Source of the DNA: Glandiceps talaboti
Taxonomy: Eukaryota > Hemichordata > Enteropneusta > Spengelidae
DNA length: 64,000 nucleotides
Direction of reading: 5' to 3'
Assembly: GCF_964340395.1 (NCBI RefSeq)
Contig: NC_135555.1
Coordinates: 7,452,431-7,516,430, forward strand
How positions within the stretch are numbered: the stretch's first letter is position 1; the number at the start of each line of letters is the position of its first letter. The translations under genes were made by a program, and so were the position numbers. This document shows positions 1-18,492 of this stretch, one piece after another. The notes below the pieces were generated by a model that ran no database searches, had not been told where the DNA came from, and saw nothing but the letters and a program-made list of their open reading frames with translations.

Positions 1-4122
<4,122 letters not shown>

Positions 4123-6275
4123 GAATATGACCGTGTTATGCAATGACTAGTGAAGAACAAAAAACTCTTTCTTTTAGTCTACAATATAACAAAGCGACGT
4201 AATTTATTTACGGAATATTGATACTGTTTCGTGCATTTGATCTCAATTCGTTTGTTTCTTCAGATGTTTATAGTAAACCAACGAAATTTGTGTCTCATAT
4301 CACTTAACAAACATTTACAGTAGTTAAGATATATCGAGTCGATTAATTACTTATGCAAATGATTTAAAAGAAAACGATTCCTTTATTCATTATGACTACT
4401 ACTCAGATTCAACATTTACAACTATAGCTATGCTGTAGAATTAGCAATTAAGACAGTTTCAAGAAATTTATATGATATGCTACAAAACGTCTTGCTACGA
4501 ATTTCACTCCGGCCATACATAATTATGTATACATAAGTGTGATTTAGTAGTATGCATACAGTTACCAAGGACAAGGTCTAGTCTTGCATTTGACCCTTAA
4601 CTCACTTAGTTCAGCTATACAGTTAATTGTATGTATAGGTAAGACATGAAATTAATTAAGCAGATGAACTCAAATGAATCTTTACACATGCCGCACGTTT
4701 ATGAAACTGTACCAAGTTTCTCTACAAATATTCAAAATTGTGTGTTTGCCTCTTGAAACATTAAACATAATATTTCGTACTAACATCCAATGCACTTGGT
4801 TTCCAAACAACACAGAAAACACCACGAATTATTTTGATAGAAACATCGTACCACGCCTGTCTCTAAATTGGTTAGAGTAAAATGGAAACAATTACAGCTT
4901 TAACAGTATTGAGTTAAACTAAGTGAGAAATATGCTTCTAACAATAAAATAAAATCATTGGTTGGCTGTAGAAAGGTAACTCTGTAATACTATTCACTGC
5001 TGACAACTGCAATCTAACGATCGGAACTCCAAAAAAGTCAATGCCTGGTAATCTTTGTAGATAGTTTTTGAAGATTATATTTCTACTTTATATAAATATA
5101 TGTAATATATTGATAGCTGTGTTCCTTACAATACACTATATGACTATGTGTTTATATTGATATGGCCTTTTGATATATTATCATTACCATTGTTATTATA
5201 CATATGTATTTTTATCATTATCACTGCCAAGTTTCACCAACTCATATAAGCAACAGTACTAGTCTATGATAGTAGCAAGTTTTGATATGTACAATTGGAT
5301 AGTTGTACAGTAATTCTAACGCCAGATACAAACACGTCAAGGTGTGCACTTCTTCAGGGGTTCGGCCAACCATAATTCATAATCGAAGCAAGTTTAGAGA
5401 AGCCAGGGCTGTGGAATCTTGGAATATTATAAAACATAGTAGCAGTGTACTGTGTGTTTTACTGGAAAATAAATGAGATAAAAGTTATTCAACTCGTTGC
5501 CATGTCTTATGTTTCACTTTACTACCTTTTATTTGAATACATCTGAATGGCTATAACATAAAGTGTCCTCATCAATCCCGTCACGTGTTCCTTATAAAAA
5601 TAGTTTTCCCTTGGACCAATTTCTCATTTTCATATACATGTATAGTGATTTCTATTTGGAGTTGTTAATTGAAATAAAAAGCTAATTATTCATAGATATC
5701 AAGATTAATATCCCCACTTCCTTTGCTATAGCTTTTAAAATTAACGATAATTATTAAATAATGGTATTCATACATTGAAACAATCATAACATGTACTGGG
5801 TATATTATAATTATTATATAGCCTTAATTAGATATTAAATGAACTTTACTGTCATCAGCGTGATACGAATAGTGAAATATTATATAGTAAACTGTTTGAC
5901 AAGACCCTGCCGTCATTACAAATAATCTCTAGCAGTGTAATTAGTGTCAATCATTGAGAAAGTGTCAATAACATTTCTAATAAAGGCAATATCATATAAA
6001 TTCAAAATCGCCATTAATCAGGAGAAATAATTAGCAACTTCATCTAAATAATGTTGACTATTGTGAACATCCATAGTGAACATAAACCTTTGCTACTAGC
6101 AATCAATTTAATGTTATTTCTAAGGTCTATTAAATGTTGCTGAGTTATGTCTTAATAATATTTTCATCAAAATCATTCATTACGCACTGAACTCAGAAGA
6201 AAGAAAAATAGCTTGCGGCTACTGTCGGTTTTATGTTTTATTTTTTGGTTATCACTAATTACTTTGCAGACTGAA
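4123..6275. other. 3' flank of left channel gene
   Basis: AT-rich, repeated in inverted form in the right arm (about 11590-13742). An AATAAA at 4943-4948 (mirror at 12912-12917) is a candidate poly(A) signal; another AATAAA is at about 5468. I see no other coding sequence or RNA gene. Confidence 0.6.
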
Positions 6276-6425
6276 TTAATGTCTTATTGACTGACAATGA
6301 CCCAATAAATGTAAAGTCATTTTCACCAAACCTGCGTCGTGCAACCTTTCTAAAATTGAGTTATAAATTGGTAAATCTTGTTTAGAAGAGGCTTGCTGTA
6401 CACTGGGGCGAGGCATTCTTGAAAT
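6276..6425 (-). other. Duplicated short ORF beside a hairpin (left copy)
   Basis: Reads from an ATG at about 6416 (MPRPSVQQASSKQDLPIYNS...) to TAA, about 46 codons. It lies beside a long hairpin and is repeated at about 11443-11582 with three amino-acid changes. I do not recognise the product. It may be a fragment of the mobile element that also supplied the hairpin. Confidence 0.3.
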
Positions 6426-6427
6426 AA

Positions 6428-6530
6428 GTAATAGATAGTCAACTCGTTCGGGAGGGTTATGTGCCAATAAACGAGGGGGCGTAGCCCCCGAGTTTTTGGC
6501 ACATAACCCTACCGAACGAGTTGTCTATCT
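6428..6530. repeat. Foldback element (hairpin), left arm
   Basis: Near-perfect hairpin. AACTCGTTCGGGAGGGTTAT and its inverse ATAACCCTACCGAACGAGTT flank an inner GAGGGGGCGTAGCCCCC stem. It resembles the tip of a MITE. Confidence 0.85.
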
Positions 6531-6690
6531 TACTTTATACTATGGCGTGATTGGCTCAAACGGATCTTTTTTCAAAATGTTGGGGCTGAGCGTAACATAG
6601 GTCACACTCGTAAGAAAGAGTGGGTTATGGCTCCATATAACCAACCGAAATCAAGGCCTCTGATTGGCCAAGTCGGTCTAGCCGTAGTAT
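6530..6690. repeat. Second foldback with TATACTAYGGC termini
   Basis: CTTTATACTATGGC at about 6533 and its inverse GCCGTAGTATAAATG at about 6671 bracket about 160 bp that contains two GATTGGCY boxes. It abuts the preceding hairpin and looks like a small non-autonomous transposon or part of a composite one. The mirror is at about 11140-11330. Confidence 0.6.
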
Positions 6691-6699
6691 AAATGAAGT

Positions 6700-8009
6700 T
6701 TAATAGAAGACCGTAATCTCTTTAACCCTTGCCCAAACAAAACTGAGGGCATTGTTTCAGTACTAGCAGTCCGGCGATGCAGAAAATAACTTTTCAGGGT
6801 TCCTAAGCATAAATAAATGCAGCTGAGGTCTCATCTTTGTTCACGGAGTCGCTACGTAGTACAAAGCTAAACATATATTCATGGGTAAAAAGCAATTCAT
6901 CTCTAGGGGGAAAATCTAATAATAAAATACACAGGAAAACAGCACCAACTGCTTTTTTCTAAACATTTCGGAAACCAATTTATGGCTTTTGAGTTTGGCC
7001 ACTTACCATAGTTAAAACTGGAATTTGTTAAGAAACTCATTGAATCTAGTGTGGCACGAAAATGTGAAAGAAATGCACTAGAATTACGTAGACATACTTG
7101 CCCATTGCTCTAGGGAGCTTGTATATAAATCTAAAATTATACATTAGTATACAGAGTTGATACATACTGATAGCAAATTATTATTTGAAAAGAAATTATC
7201 TTCAATTCTTTAATATTTTATTGTAATTATGGAAGCACAACGTTTCTGTTAACTCTTCAATGACTTGGTTAGATAATAGTTGGTTGTTGTGTTACTTTTG
7301 TATTGTAGTCATTTGTTTCAGAATGTATCTACTTTGCACGCCTGCACATTTTCATTTTGCTGTGACCTGTTTTGTGTCATAATTATTACACATGCAGATA
7401 ATACAGTTTACATGGTGAGAATGGAATGAGATAACGATAACAGTGGGGGTAGAAAAGTACACTATATCACTACATCAGGCTGTGTTCAGACAATATCTCT
7501 ATAAAACTCGTTCATAGAAACCCTCGGGCGTAATAACTTAATAACACGACATGATAATCGAATTATGAACTAAGAAAGCCATATTTATTCATTCTATTCT
7601 CATTTAACACCATGTTTTTACATTATATTTTCAAGTAGAAAAAAAACCATAGTAAAACATTTTGTTAATTACAGATTCAAAATAGATACCCACTTCTCAC
7701 CATATGTCCTACTTAGCATGTCCTACGAACAGCATATACGTCAGGGGCGACCTGCAGAGAAAATGGGGAGGAGATACACAAAAAATGGGGGGGGGGGGCG
7801 CAAAGGTGGCAGTCAAATTCCGATGGTCTGAAAGGGGGATTTTAAGGTAATGAAGTCTACATTAATTACAAGGGAGAGGGCTGGGGGAAATCAGAGGCCA
7901 GGGCTATTACATGAAATATTACCCTCTCCCGCCCTCCATCGTCTTTCTTTCTATAAAACATGACCCTCCTCCCCTTTTAAAGTAGTTCAAAAACATGAGT
8001 ATGAATGTT
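6700..8009. other. Non-coding remainder of left arm
   Basis: No exons recognised. It contains a G tract at about 7787-7799 (a C tract at 10018-10031 in the right arm) and ends at the palindrome junction. Confidence 0.5.
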
Positions 8010-8289
8010 TCCAGACATGAAAATGGACACAAGTACCAGAATGAATGGTAGGAACTTAATCTCACCACTGCCACCACTCTGAAAATTTTAAAGTCATTGG
8101 TTATTTCAAGCTACTACCACTACAGTAAATTTGAATGAAGGTACTGCATTAATCAATACCTGTATTTAGATCTAATTGACTGAGCTGAAGGCTACAACCC
8201 CCAAAGATAAGACTGGCATATTGTCAGGATCGAGGACACCATCTTCACAACATTATCCTTAATATATTATCCAACTGTTCCTATTTTAC

Positions 8290-8555
8290 TCCTGTGAGAC
8301 CCACTCCTCTTCTAACATCACAGCTGACAAAACTAATTCACTGCATGATTGTCAGCAGCGATTTGTTTGATATGGTCTGACATTACGGTACATAACCCTA
8401 ACCCTTAATTTATTTTTTCTCACACTGTATGTACAATTCCTTTATTTTTCTCTGTAACCTTTCTATATTGTCAATGTATCATTTCTTTCTTCAAGGTGAC
8501 TTATAAGCCCGATGGGCTGGGAGGTATTTTATCACCTCATGTCACTATAATAAAA

Positions 8556-8616
<61 letters not shown>
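8290..8616 (+). mobile_element. Possible retroposon 3' tail with (ACTT)n
   Basis: A non-coding segment with a compact stem (AAGCCCGATGGGCTGGG), then TAATAAAATT running directly into about 15 ACTT units. This is how 3' ends of non-LTR retrotransposons and SINEs often look. No reverse transcriptase remains, so the family is unknown. Confidence 0.35.
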
Positions 8617-8722
8617 ATGTACGTGTATGCACACTATGAAGAGCGCCGCCAACGGCGAGAGTGTGAATAAGTTTTGCACGGGGACTTCTACCACTGAATC
8701 AACTACGGAATCTACCAGTTGA

Positions 8723-8795
8723 CACGTTAGCTCAGCTGGTTAGAGCACTCTGACTAGTGTTTAGGGGGACGTGTATGGCGTTGAATGCCTGCCAA
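8723..8795 (+). pseudogene. tRNA-like pseudogene or SINE head
   Basis: TAGCTCAGCTGG at 8728-8739 matches the internal Pol III A box exactly. A degenerate B box (GCGTTGAATGCC) follows about 45 bases later. No acceptor stem pairs cleanly, so this is a tRNA-derived relic, not a working tRNA. Confidence 0.45.
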
Positions 8796-8807
8796 TATTC
8801 GAAAATT

Positions 8808-9160
8808 CAATACTGCAATGACTATATGCAATACTGCAATGACTATATGCAATACTGCAATTACTATATGCAATACTGCAATGACTATATGCGATATGAC
8901 TACATGAGATGACTATATGCGATATGACTACATGAGGTGACTACATGCGATATGACTACATGCGATGTGACTACATGAGATGACTACATGCGATATGACT
9001 ACATGAGATGACTACATGCGATATGACTACATGAGGTGACTACATGCGATATGACTACATGCGATGTGACTACATGAGATGACTACATGCGATATGACTA
9101 CATGAGATGACTACATGCGACATGACTACATGAGATGACTATATGCAATACTGCGATGCG
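8808..9160. repeat. Minisatellite of ATACTGCAATGACTATATGC and GACTACATGAGAT units
   Basis: Four copies of a 21-bp unit are followed by many copies of GACTACATG[AC]GAT-type units in higher-order combinations. Confidence 0.9.
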
Positions 9161-11334
9161 AGATGATGACATGATATGCGGCGATTTTGTAATGACGTTA
9201 TGCCATTCGTAGATTATTCAATACGCATAATGCGAGTATTAATATGAAACAGGCTAGGGAGTACTCCTCAGCATGTTGCACATGGTAAGAGGTGGACCAT
9301 TTGATATCCTGGGGGGGGGGGGGGGGCTTGGAAGATTTCGGGGAAAAAAAGATGCCAAATGGATTTGCTTGAAAAAAAATCAGGATATGAGAGGGTGATG
9401 GAAAAAAGAGATGGACCACTGCTGCAAGAAAAAAAAATGTCTTGGCAGGGAAATGATGCACAGGTTCGAGTATACTGTTCAACTTGCTCGTACCTCTCCA
9501 ACCAGGACACTTGTCAAATCATGACAAACAGTTTCAAGCACATATCAGGGACCAGTCAGTTTCGTTAGCCTGTGGTACATATATATATTTGTTCTTGTCT
9601 CTGTTTCTTTCATAAATGGTTTAAATATTACTTCGTGTAAGGGTTCAAACATAACTATACATAAAATTATACATATAATACATGTACTACCTAGCTACAA
9701 CACTAGTTACAGAACATGCCATGTAAGTGTTTGGCTGTTTCACAATCAATGCTTCACTTATCTTACACTTTGGGGCAAAAGTGAACTTGAAGGTTTTGTA
9801 ATGGTAACATTCATACTCATGTTTTTGAACTACTTTAAAAGGGGAGGAGGGTCATGTTTTATAGAAAGAAAGACGATGGAGGGCGGGAGAGGGTAATATT
9901 TCATGTAATAGCCCTGGCCTCTGATTTCCCCCAGCCCTCTCCCTTGTAATTAATGTAGACTTCATTACCTTAAAATCCCCCTTTCAGACCATCGGAAGTT
10001 TGACTGCAACCTTTGCGCCCCCCCCCCCCCCATTTTTTGTGTATCTCCTCCCCATTTTCTCTGCAGGTCGCCCCTGACGTATATGCTGTTCGTAGGACAT
10101 GCTAAGTAGGACATATGGTGAGAAGTGGGTATCTATTTTGAATCTGTAATTAACAAAATGTTTTACTATGTTTTTTTTTCTACTTGAAAATATAATGTAA
10201 AAACATGGTGTTAAATGAGAATAGAATGAAGTGTGACGCCATAGCATAAATATGGCTTTCTTAGTTCATAATTCGATTATCATGTCGTGTTATTAAGTTA
10301 TTACGCCCGAGGGTTTCTATGAACGAGTTTTATAGAGATATTGTCTGAACACAGCCTGATGTAGTGATATAGTGTACTTTTCTACCCCCACTGTTATCGT
10401 TATCTCATTCCATTCTCACCATGTAAACTGTATTATCTGCATGTGTAATAATTATGACACAAAACAGGTCACAGCAAAATGAAAATGTGCAGGCGTGCAA
10501 AGTAGATACATTCTGAAACAAATGACTACAATACAAAAGTAACACAACAACCAACTATTATCTAACCAAGTCATTGAAGAGTTAACAGAAACGTTGTGCT
10601 TCCATAATTACAATAAAATATTAAAGAATTGAAGATAATTTCTTTTCAAATAATAATTTGCTATCAGTATGTATCAACTCTGTATACTAATTTATAATTT
10701 TAGATTTATATACAAGCTCCCTAGAGCAATGGGCAAGTATGTCTACGTAATTCTAGTGCATTTCTTTCACATTTTCGTGCCACACTGGATTCAATGAGTT
10801 TCTTAACAAATTCCAGTTTTAACTATGGTAAGTGGCCAAACTCAAAAGCCATAAATTGGTTTCCGAAATGTTTAGAAAAAAGCAGTTGGTGCTGTTTTCC
10901 TGTGTATTTTATTATTAGATTTTCCCCCTAGAGATGAATTGCTTTTTACCCATGAATATATGTTTAGCTTTGTACTACGTAGCGACTCCGTGAACAAAGA
11001 TGAGACCTCAGCTGCATTTATTTATGCTTAGGAACCCTGAAAAGTTATTTTCTGCATCGCCGGACTGCTAGTACTGAAACAATGCCCTCAGTTTTGTTTG
11101 GGCAAGGGTTAAAGAGATTACGGTCTTCTATTAAACTTCATTTATACTACGGCTAGACCGACTTGGCCAATCAGAGGCCTTGATTTCGGTTGGTTATATG
11201 GAGCCATAACCCACTCTTTCTTATGAGTGTGACCTATGTTACGCTCAGCACTCAATTTGCATGCAACAAATTACACAACATTTTGAAAAAAGATCCGTTT
11301 GAGCCAATCACGCCATAGTATAAAGTAAGATAGA

Positions 11335-11430
11335 CAACTCGTTCGGTAGGGTTATGTGCCAAAAACTCGGGGGCTACGCCCCCTCGTTTATTGGCACATA
11401 ACCCTCCCGAACGAGTTGACTATCTATTAC
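11335..11430. repeat. Foldback element (hairpin), right arm
   Basis: Right-arm copy of the hairpin at 6428-6530, with the same GTTATGTGCCA stems and C/G-rich inner loop. Confidence 0.85.
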
Positions 11431-13742
11431 TTATTTCAAGAATGCCTCGCCCCAGTGTACAGCAAGCCTCTTCTAAACAAGATTTACCAATTCATAACTC
11501 AATTTTAGAAAGGTTGCACGACGCAGGTTTGGTGAAAATGACTTTACATTTATTGGGTCATTATCAGTCAAAAAGACATTAATTCACTCTGCAAAGTAAT
11601 TAGTGATAACCAAAAAATAAAACATAAATCCGACAGTAGCCGCAATCTATTTTTCTTTCTTCTGAGTTCAGTGCGTAATGAATGATTTTGATGAAAATAT
11701 TATTAAGACATAACTCAGCAACATTTAATAGACCTTAGAAATAACATTAAATTGATTGCTGGTAGCAAAGGTTTATGTTCACTATGGATGTTCACAATAG
11801 TCAACATTATTTAGATGAAGTTGCTAATTATTTCTCCTGATTAATGGCGATTTTGAATTTATATGATATTTCCTTTATTAGAAATGTTATTGACACTTTC
11901 TCAATGATTGACACTAATTACACTGCTAGAGATTATTTGTAATGACGGCGGGGTCTTGTCAAACAGTTTACTATATAATATTTCACTATTCGTATCACGC
12001 TGATGACAGTAATGTTCATTTAATATCTAATTAAGGCTATATAATAATTATAATATACCCAGTACATGTTATGATTGTTTCAATGTATGAATACCATTAT
12101 TTAATAATTATCGTTAATTTTAAAAGCGATAGCAAAGGAAGTGGGGATATTAATCTTGATATCTATGAATAATTAGCTTTTTATTTCAATTTAACAACTC
12201 CAAATAGAAATCACTATACATGTATATGAAAATGAGAAATTGGTCCAAGGGAAAACTATTTTTATAAGGAACACGTGACGGGATTGATGAGGACACTTTA
12301 TGTTATAGCCATTCAGATGTATTCAAATAAAAGGTAGTAAAGTGAAACATAAGACATGGCAACGAGTTGAATAACTTTTATCTCATTTATTTTCCAGTAA
12401 AACACACAGTACACTGCTACTATGTTTTATAATATTCCAAGATTCCACAGCCCTGGCTTCTCTAAACTTGCTTCGATTATGAATTATGGTTGGCCGAACC
12501 CCTGAAGAAGTGCACACCTTGACGTGTTTGTATCTGGCGTTAGAATTACTGTACAACTATCCAATTGTACATATCAAAACTTGCTACTATCATAGACTAG
12601 TACTGTAACAGTTGCTTATATGAGTTGGTGAAACTTGGCAGTGATAATGATAAAAATACATATGTATAATAACAATGGTAATGATAATATATCAAAAGGC
12701 CATATCAATATAAACACATAGTCATATAGTGTATTGTAAGGAACACAGCTATCAATATATTACATATATTTATATAAAGTAGAAATATAATCTTCAAAAA
12801 CTATCTACAAAGATTACCAGGCATTGACTTTTTTGGAGTTCCGATAGTTAGATTGCAGTTGTCAGCAGTGAATAGTATTACAGAGTTACCTTTCTACAGC
12901 CTACCAATGATTTTATTTTATTGTTAGAAGCATATTTCTCACTTAGTTTAACTCAATACTGTTAAAGCTGTAATTGTTTCCATTTTACTCTAACCATTTT
13001 AGAGACAGGAGTGGTACGATGTTTCTATAAAAACAATTCGTGGTGTTTTCTGTGTTGTTTGGAAACCAAGTGCATTGGATGTTAGTACGAAATATTATGT
13101 TTAATGTTTCAAGAGGCAAACACACAATTTTGAATATTTGTAGAGAAACTTGGTACAGTTTCATAAACGTGCGGCATGTATAAAGATTCATTTGACTTCA
13201 TCTGCTTAATTAATTTCATGTCTTACCTATACATACAATTAACTGTATAGCTGAACTAAGTGAGTTTAAGGGTCAAATGCAAGACTAGACCTTGTCCTTG
13301 GTAACTGTATGCATACTACTAAATCACACTTATGTATACATAATTATGTATGGCAGGGGGAAATTCGTAGCAAAACGTTTTGTAGCATATCATATAAATT
13401 TCTTGAAACTGTCTTAATTGCTAATTCTACAGCATAGCTATAGTTGTAAATGTTGAATCTGAGTAGTAGTCATAATGAATAAAGGAATCGTTTTCTTTTA
13501 AATCATTTGCATAAGTAATTAATCGACTCGATATATCTTAACTACTGTAAATGTTTGTTAAGTGATATGAGACACAAATTTCGTTGGTTTACTATCAACA
13601 TTTGAAGAAACAAACGAATTGAGATCAAATGCACGAAACAGTATCAATATTCCGTAAATAAATTACGTCGCTTTGTTATATTGTAGACTTAAAGAAAGAG
13701 TGTTTTGTTCTTCACTAGTCATTGCATAACACGGTCATATTC

Positions 13743-13867
13743 CTACATATTGCGCTTTTTGCTTGCCATTTTCATCATCCAGATTTTTACTATGAAAAAG
13801 TCAAATATTTCAAGAAATGTTACTAAGCTGGCGCCAAAGAACAATCCCAATGATCCACCGATATCAC
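13743..13867 (-). CDS. ASIC-like right copy, exon 11 (TM2 and stop)
   Basis: 125 bp, mirror of 3998-4122: DIGGSLGLFFGASLVTF, then a basic tail and TAG. Confidence 0.93.
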
Positions 13868-16800
13868 CTGAAATATATAATATGTAGGAGAATTAGTTTT
13901 ATGTCAATTGTTTTTCAAAATTATGAAATAACTAGAAGCAACAAGAATGACGATGTTACTGACATTTTTTCAGTTGTAATAACGTCCTTAACTACTTGCT
14001 TAATATCATTACTGTCTCGTTGTTCTGTTGCTCTCCTCCAAGTTTTTTTTTCTATACAACCAATGGCCGATAATAAACTCGTGATAACTACATACTTACA
14101 GATAAGGTTGAATGACTTGTATCCTGGTTGTTGTATAATACTTTCAAGTTTCATATCTTCAAAGTAAATATTTACTTTGGCCACATTATCTCTACATAAA
14201 AATAAACACGTCAAATTATGCTTAGCAACTAAGACCAAGCCCGTGGCGATATCAAATTTAACAAAAATATATACCCAACATGAACCACCGTTGGCAATAA
14301 CCAGACAGCAGTGTCACGTTGAAAGTGAACAGCAATGGCGGGTAGTCAAGTGAATAAACGCTTAAGGGGAACACCACTACAGGAAATAATGGTCTTTTGT
14401 AACGGTTCTCCATTAGAGATTGTACAAGTGTAACATTTGGTACATTCAATAACAAATAAAAATGATCTGTTTAAGGCAAGTGACTGTACATATAAAATAC
14501 TTTTTTCTTCTTCTAAATTTACAAAATAGCGTACTTACAGCTATTGTATATGACTGTATGTATACTTAAATCAGTTGTACTTGTGGCACGTCTGTGTTAA
14601 ATTGACAAGAACACATATGCTCACTAACGTGTCAAGTGAAAATAAAAAACTAACTGAAATATTTCTTAATCTACAAAATAAAAACATTCGATCCAAGATT
14701 ATTCATGGCTATCTTCAAGTAAATCTCCGTCAAATAATGTTAGTCAACTGGTAGAAACATTACATTTATAGAATTGGGATAATCAACTCACTTCATATAT
14801 GTTTTACAAATACTCGGGATATCTTCGTTTTTGAACAGTTCGGCTGCTAAATTTTCTCTTACGTCACGTATTGTTTCATACAGAAAGAGAAACATCTCGT
14901 CAAAGAGAGGCAGATAATATCCGTTGAACAGATTATCAATGAGATACTCTTCAACATCAGATGTCAAATTGGCGGGGCTGAAATACGCTTTCAACATAAG
15001 GTTTAGCATATCCCACGGTTCAACATGAAAGTTCATTTTGGTCGTCAACATCTTAGTATAGGTTTTGTTATAGTAATCCGACCCTGTGTCGTCAGTGTCA
15101 TGGTGAATGTAATTCATGAACAGATATGATATTTCTTTGGCAGTTTCTTTGAACACATGAAAGTATAGCGAAATCATCACGTTATGAAATTCAAGAGACG
15201 GTATGAATTCTGTTATGTTCTTTCCATTATACTCAATGGAAAACATTTTTTCAACTAATGGTGGAAATATAAGTTCATCCATGTAGGTGTCATCAATCAG
15301 TGGTGAACGATTCCTGTAAATCAAACGTGAAACATCGACATGATTATTACAAAAATAGATATTTCAAAGTGAAATAATGTCATTATGTCATGTTAAACTT
15401 TAATGAATGTATGTTATAGTCAACATGTAATGTAAAATGTATGTTATAGTCAAAATGTAATGTATGAATGCATGTTACAATCAACTTGTAATGTATGAAT
15501 GTATGTTACACTTAACATGTAATGTATCAATGTATGTTACAGTCAACATGTAATGTATGAATGTATGTTATAGCCAACATGTAATGCATGAATGTATGTT
15601 ATAATCAACATGTAATGTATCAATGTATGTTATAATCAACATGTAATGTATCAATGTATGTTACAGTCAAAATGTAACGTATCAATGTATGTTACACTTA
15701 ACATGTAATGTATGAATGTATGTTATAATCAACATGTAAAGTATGAATGTATGTTATAATCAACATGTAATGTATCAATGTATGTTATAATCAACACGTA
15801 ATGTATCAATGTATGTTACAGTCAAAATGTAATGTATCAATGTATGTTACACTTAACATGTAATGTATGAATGTATGTTATAATAAACATGCAATGTATG
15901 AATGTATGTTATAATCAACATGTAAAGTATGAATGTATGTTACAGTCAAGATGTAATGTATGAATGTATGTTATAATCAACATGTAATGTATGAATGTAT
16001 GTTATAGCCAACATGTAATGCATGAATGTATGTTATAATCAACATGTAAAGTATCAATGTATGTTATAATCAACACGTAATGTATCAATGTATGTTACAG
16101 TCAAAATGTAATGTATCAATGTATGTTACACTTAACATGTAATGTATGAATGTATGTTATAATCAACACGTAATGTATCAATGTATGTTATAATCAACAC
16201 GTAATGTATCAATGTATGTTACAGTCAAAATGTAATGTATCAATGTATGTTACACTTAACATGTAATGTATGAATGTATGTTATAATAAACATGTAATGT
16301 ATGAATGTATGTTATAATCAACATGTAAAGTATGAATGTATGTTACAGTCAACATGTAAGGTATCATTGTATGTTATAATCAACATGTAATGTATGAATG
16401 TATGTTACAGTCAACATGTAAAGTATCATTGTATGTTATAGTCAACATGTAAATGTATGAATGTATGTTACAGTCAACATGTAAAGTATCATTGTATGTT
16501 ATAATCAACATGTAAATGTATGAATGTATGTTATAGTCAACATGTAAATGTATGAATGTATGTTATAGTCAACATGTAAATGTATGAATGTATGTTATAG
16601 TCAACATGTAAATGTATGAATGTATGTTATAGTCAACATGTAAATGTATGAATGTATGTTACAGTCAACATGTAAAGTATCATTGTATGTTATAATCAAC
16701 ATGTAAATGTATGAATGTATGTTATAGTCAACATGTAAATGTATGAATGTATGTTATAGTCAACATGTAAATGTATGAATGTATGTTATAATCAACATGT

Positions 16801-18410
16801 AACTTATCAATGTGTGTTATAGTCAAAATGTAATGTATCAATGTATGTTACACTTAACATGTAATGTATGAATGTATGTTACAGTCAACATGTAATGTAT
16901 GAATGTATGTTACAGTCAACATGTAATGTATGAATGTATGTTACAGTCAGCATGTAATGTATGAATGTATGTTATAATCAACATGTAATGTATCAACGTG
17001 TGTTATAGTCAACATGTAATGTAGCAGTGTATGTTATAGTCAACATGTAAAGTATCAATGTATGTTACAGTCAACACGTAATGTATGAATGTATGTTACA
17101 ATCAACTTGTAATGTATGAATGTATGTTATGGTCAACATGTAAAGTATGAATGTATGTTACAGTCAAAATGTAATGTATGAATGTATGTTATAGTCAAAA
17201 TGTAATGTATGAATGTATGTTAGACTTAACATGTAATGTATGAATGTATGTTATAATCAACATGTAATGTATCAATGTATGTTATAATTAACATGTAATG
17301 TATCAATGTATGTTACAGTCAACATGTAATGTATGAATGTATGTTACAATCAACTTGTAATGTATGAATGTATGTTACACTTAACATGTAATGTATGAAT
17401 GTATGTTATAATCAACATGTAAAGTATCAATGTATGTTACAGTCAAAATGTAATGTATGAATGTATGTTACAATCAACTTGTAATGTATCAATGTATGTT
17501 ACACTTAACATGTAATGTATGAATGTATGTTATGGTCAACATGTAAAGTATCAATGTATGTTACAGTCAAAATGTAATGTATGAATGTATGTTATAGTCA
17601 AAATGTAATGTATGAATGTATGTTACACTTAACATGTAATGTATCAGTGTATGTTATAGTCAACATATAATGTAGCAATGTATGTTATAGTCAACATGTA
17701 ATGTATCAATGTATGTTACAGTCAACTTTCACTCTCAATTTTGAACAGAAAGAACAGAAACTAATTCGATTTGGTGACCTACATCATTAATAAAATATCA
17801 ATTAATAAAGAGGTTTTAGGCAAAATATGACATTCAGATAGATCTGAAGTTACATTCCGTGAAGAGTGCAACCACTATTATTTGAGACCCCTATATTATT
17901 TTATATACTTTCAATAAATTTGATAACAGTGTAGGAATCAATATATCATCTTCACACAGAGCACCTCCTAATAAATTGTCTATACATTTAGATTTAGATG
18001 CAAAAGTTCCTATTTACACGTTATGATAATATCAGCCGTAATATGGTGGTGGGCGTTACAATTCCTCATTTTAGTATACATACTTAAACACATAGAAAAG
18101 AAATATAATCTAACTATTTCCATAATCAATATTAATTTTGCTGATGTTTTAGGAAATGGTTATATTTTCATATTACTTAAAGTTTATACTAACGCTAGGT
18201 AATATCCAATAGCATCATCACAGGGCCAACGCTTTCGAGAGTACAAATTCCTCGCATATATGGCGGATGGATAGGCACCGTACGATAACTTAACGTTGTA
18301 CTTAATTTGTTCGCATGGCTGTTTACAGTTACTACATACACCTGATTCTGTTGCAAAGTTATCTATAAAACAATGTAGAAGAAATAGATGTTACTTAAAA
18401 ACAGTGTTGT

Positions 18411-18492
<82 letters not shown>

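Larger units (their letters stand above)
8010..9805. other. Spacer between the inverted arms
   Basis: About 1.8 kb of unique sequence between the arms. It holds a possible retroposon 3' end running into (ACTT)n, a tRNA-like segment, tandem GACTACATG repeats and a G tract at 9311-9327. No host exon is seen. Confidence 0.7.

Noticed and set aside
9198-9568. Frames of 69-94 codons around a G tract
   Set aside because: Low-complexity spacer sequence with no recognisable protein features.
15380-17730. CRISPR-like array
   Set aside because: Units are head-to-tail degenerate 31-mers with no distinct spacers, in a eukaryotic intron: a minisatellite.
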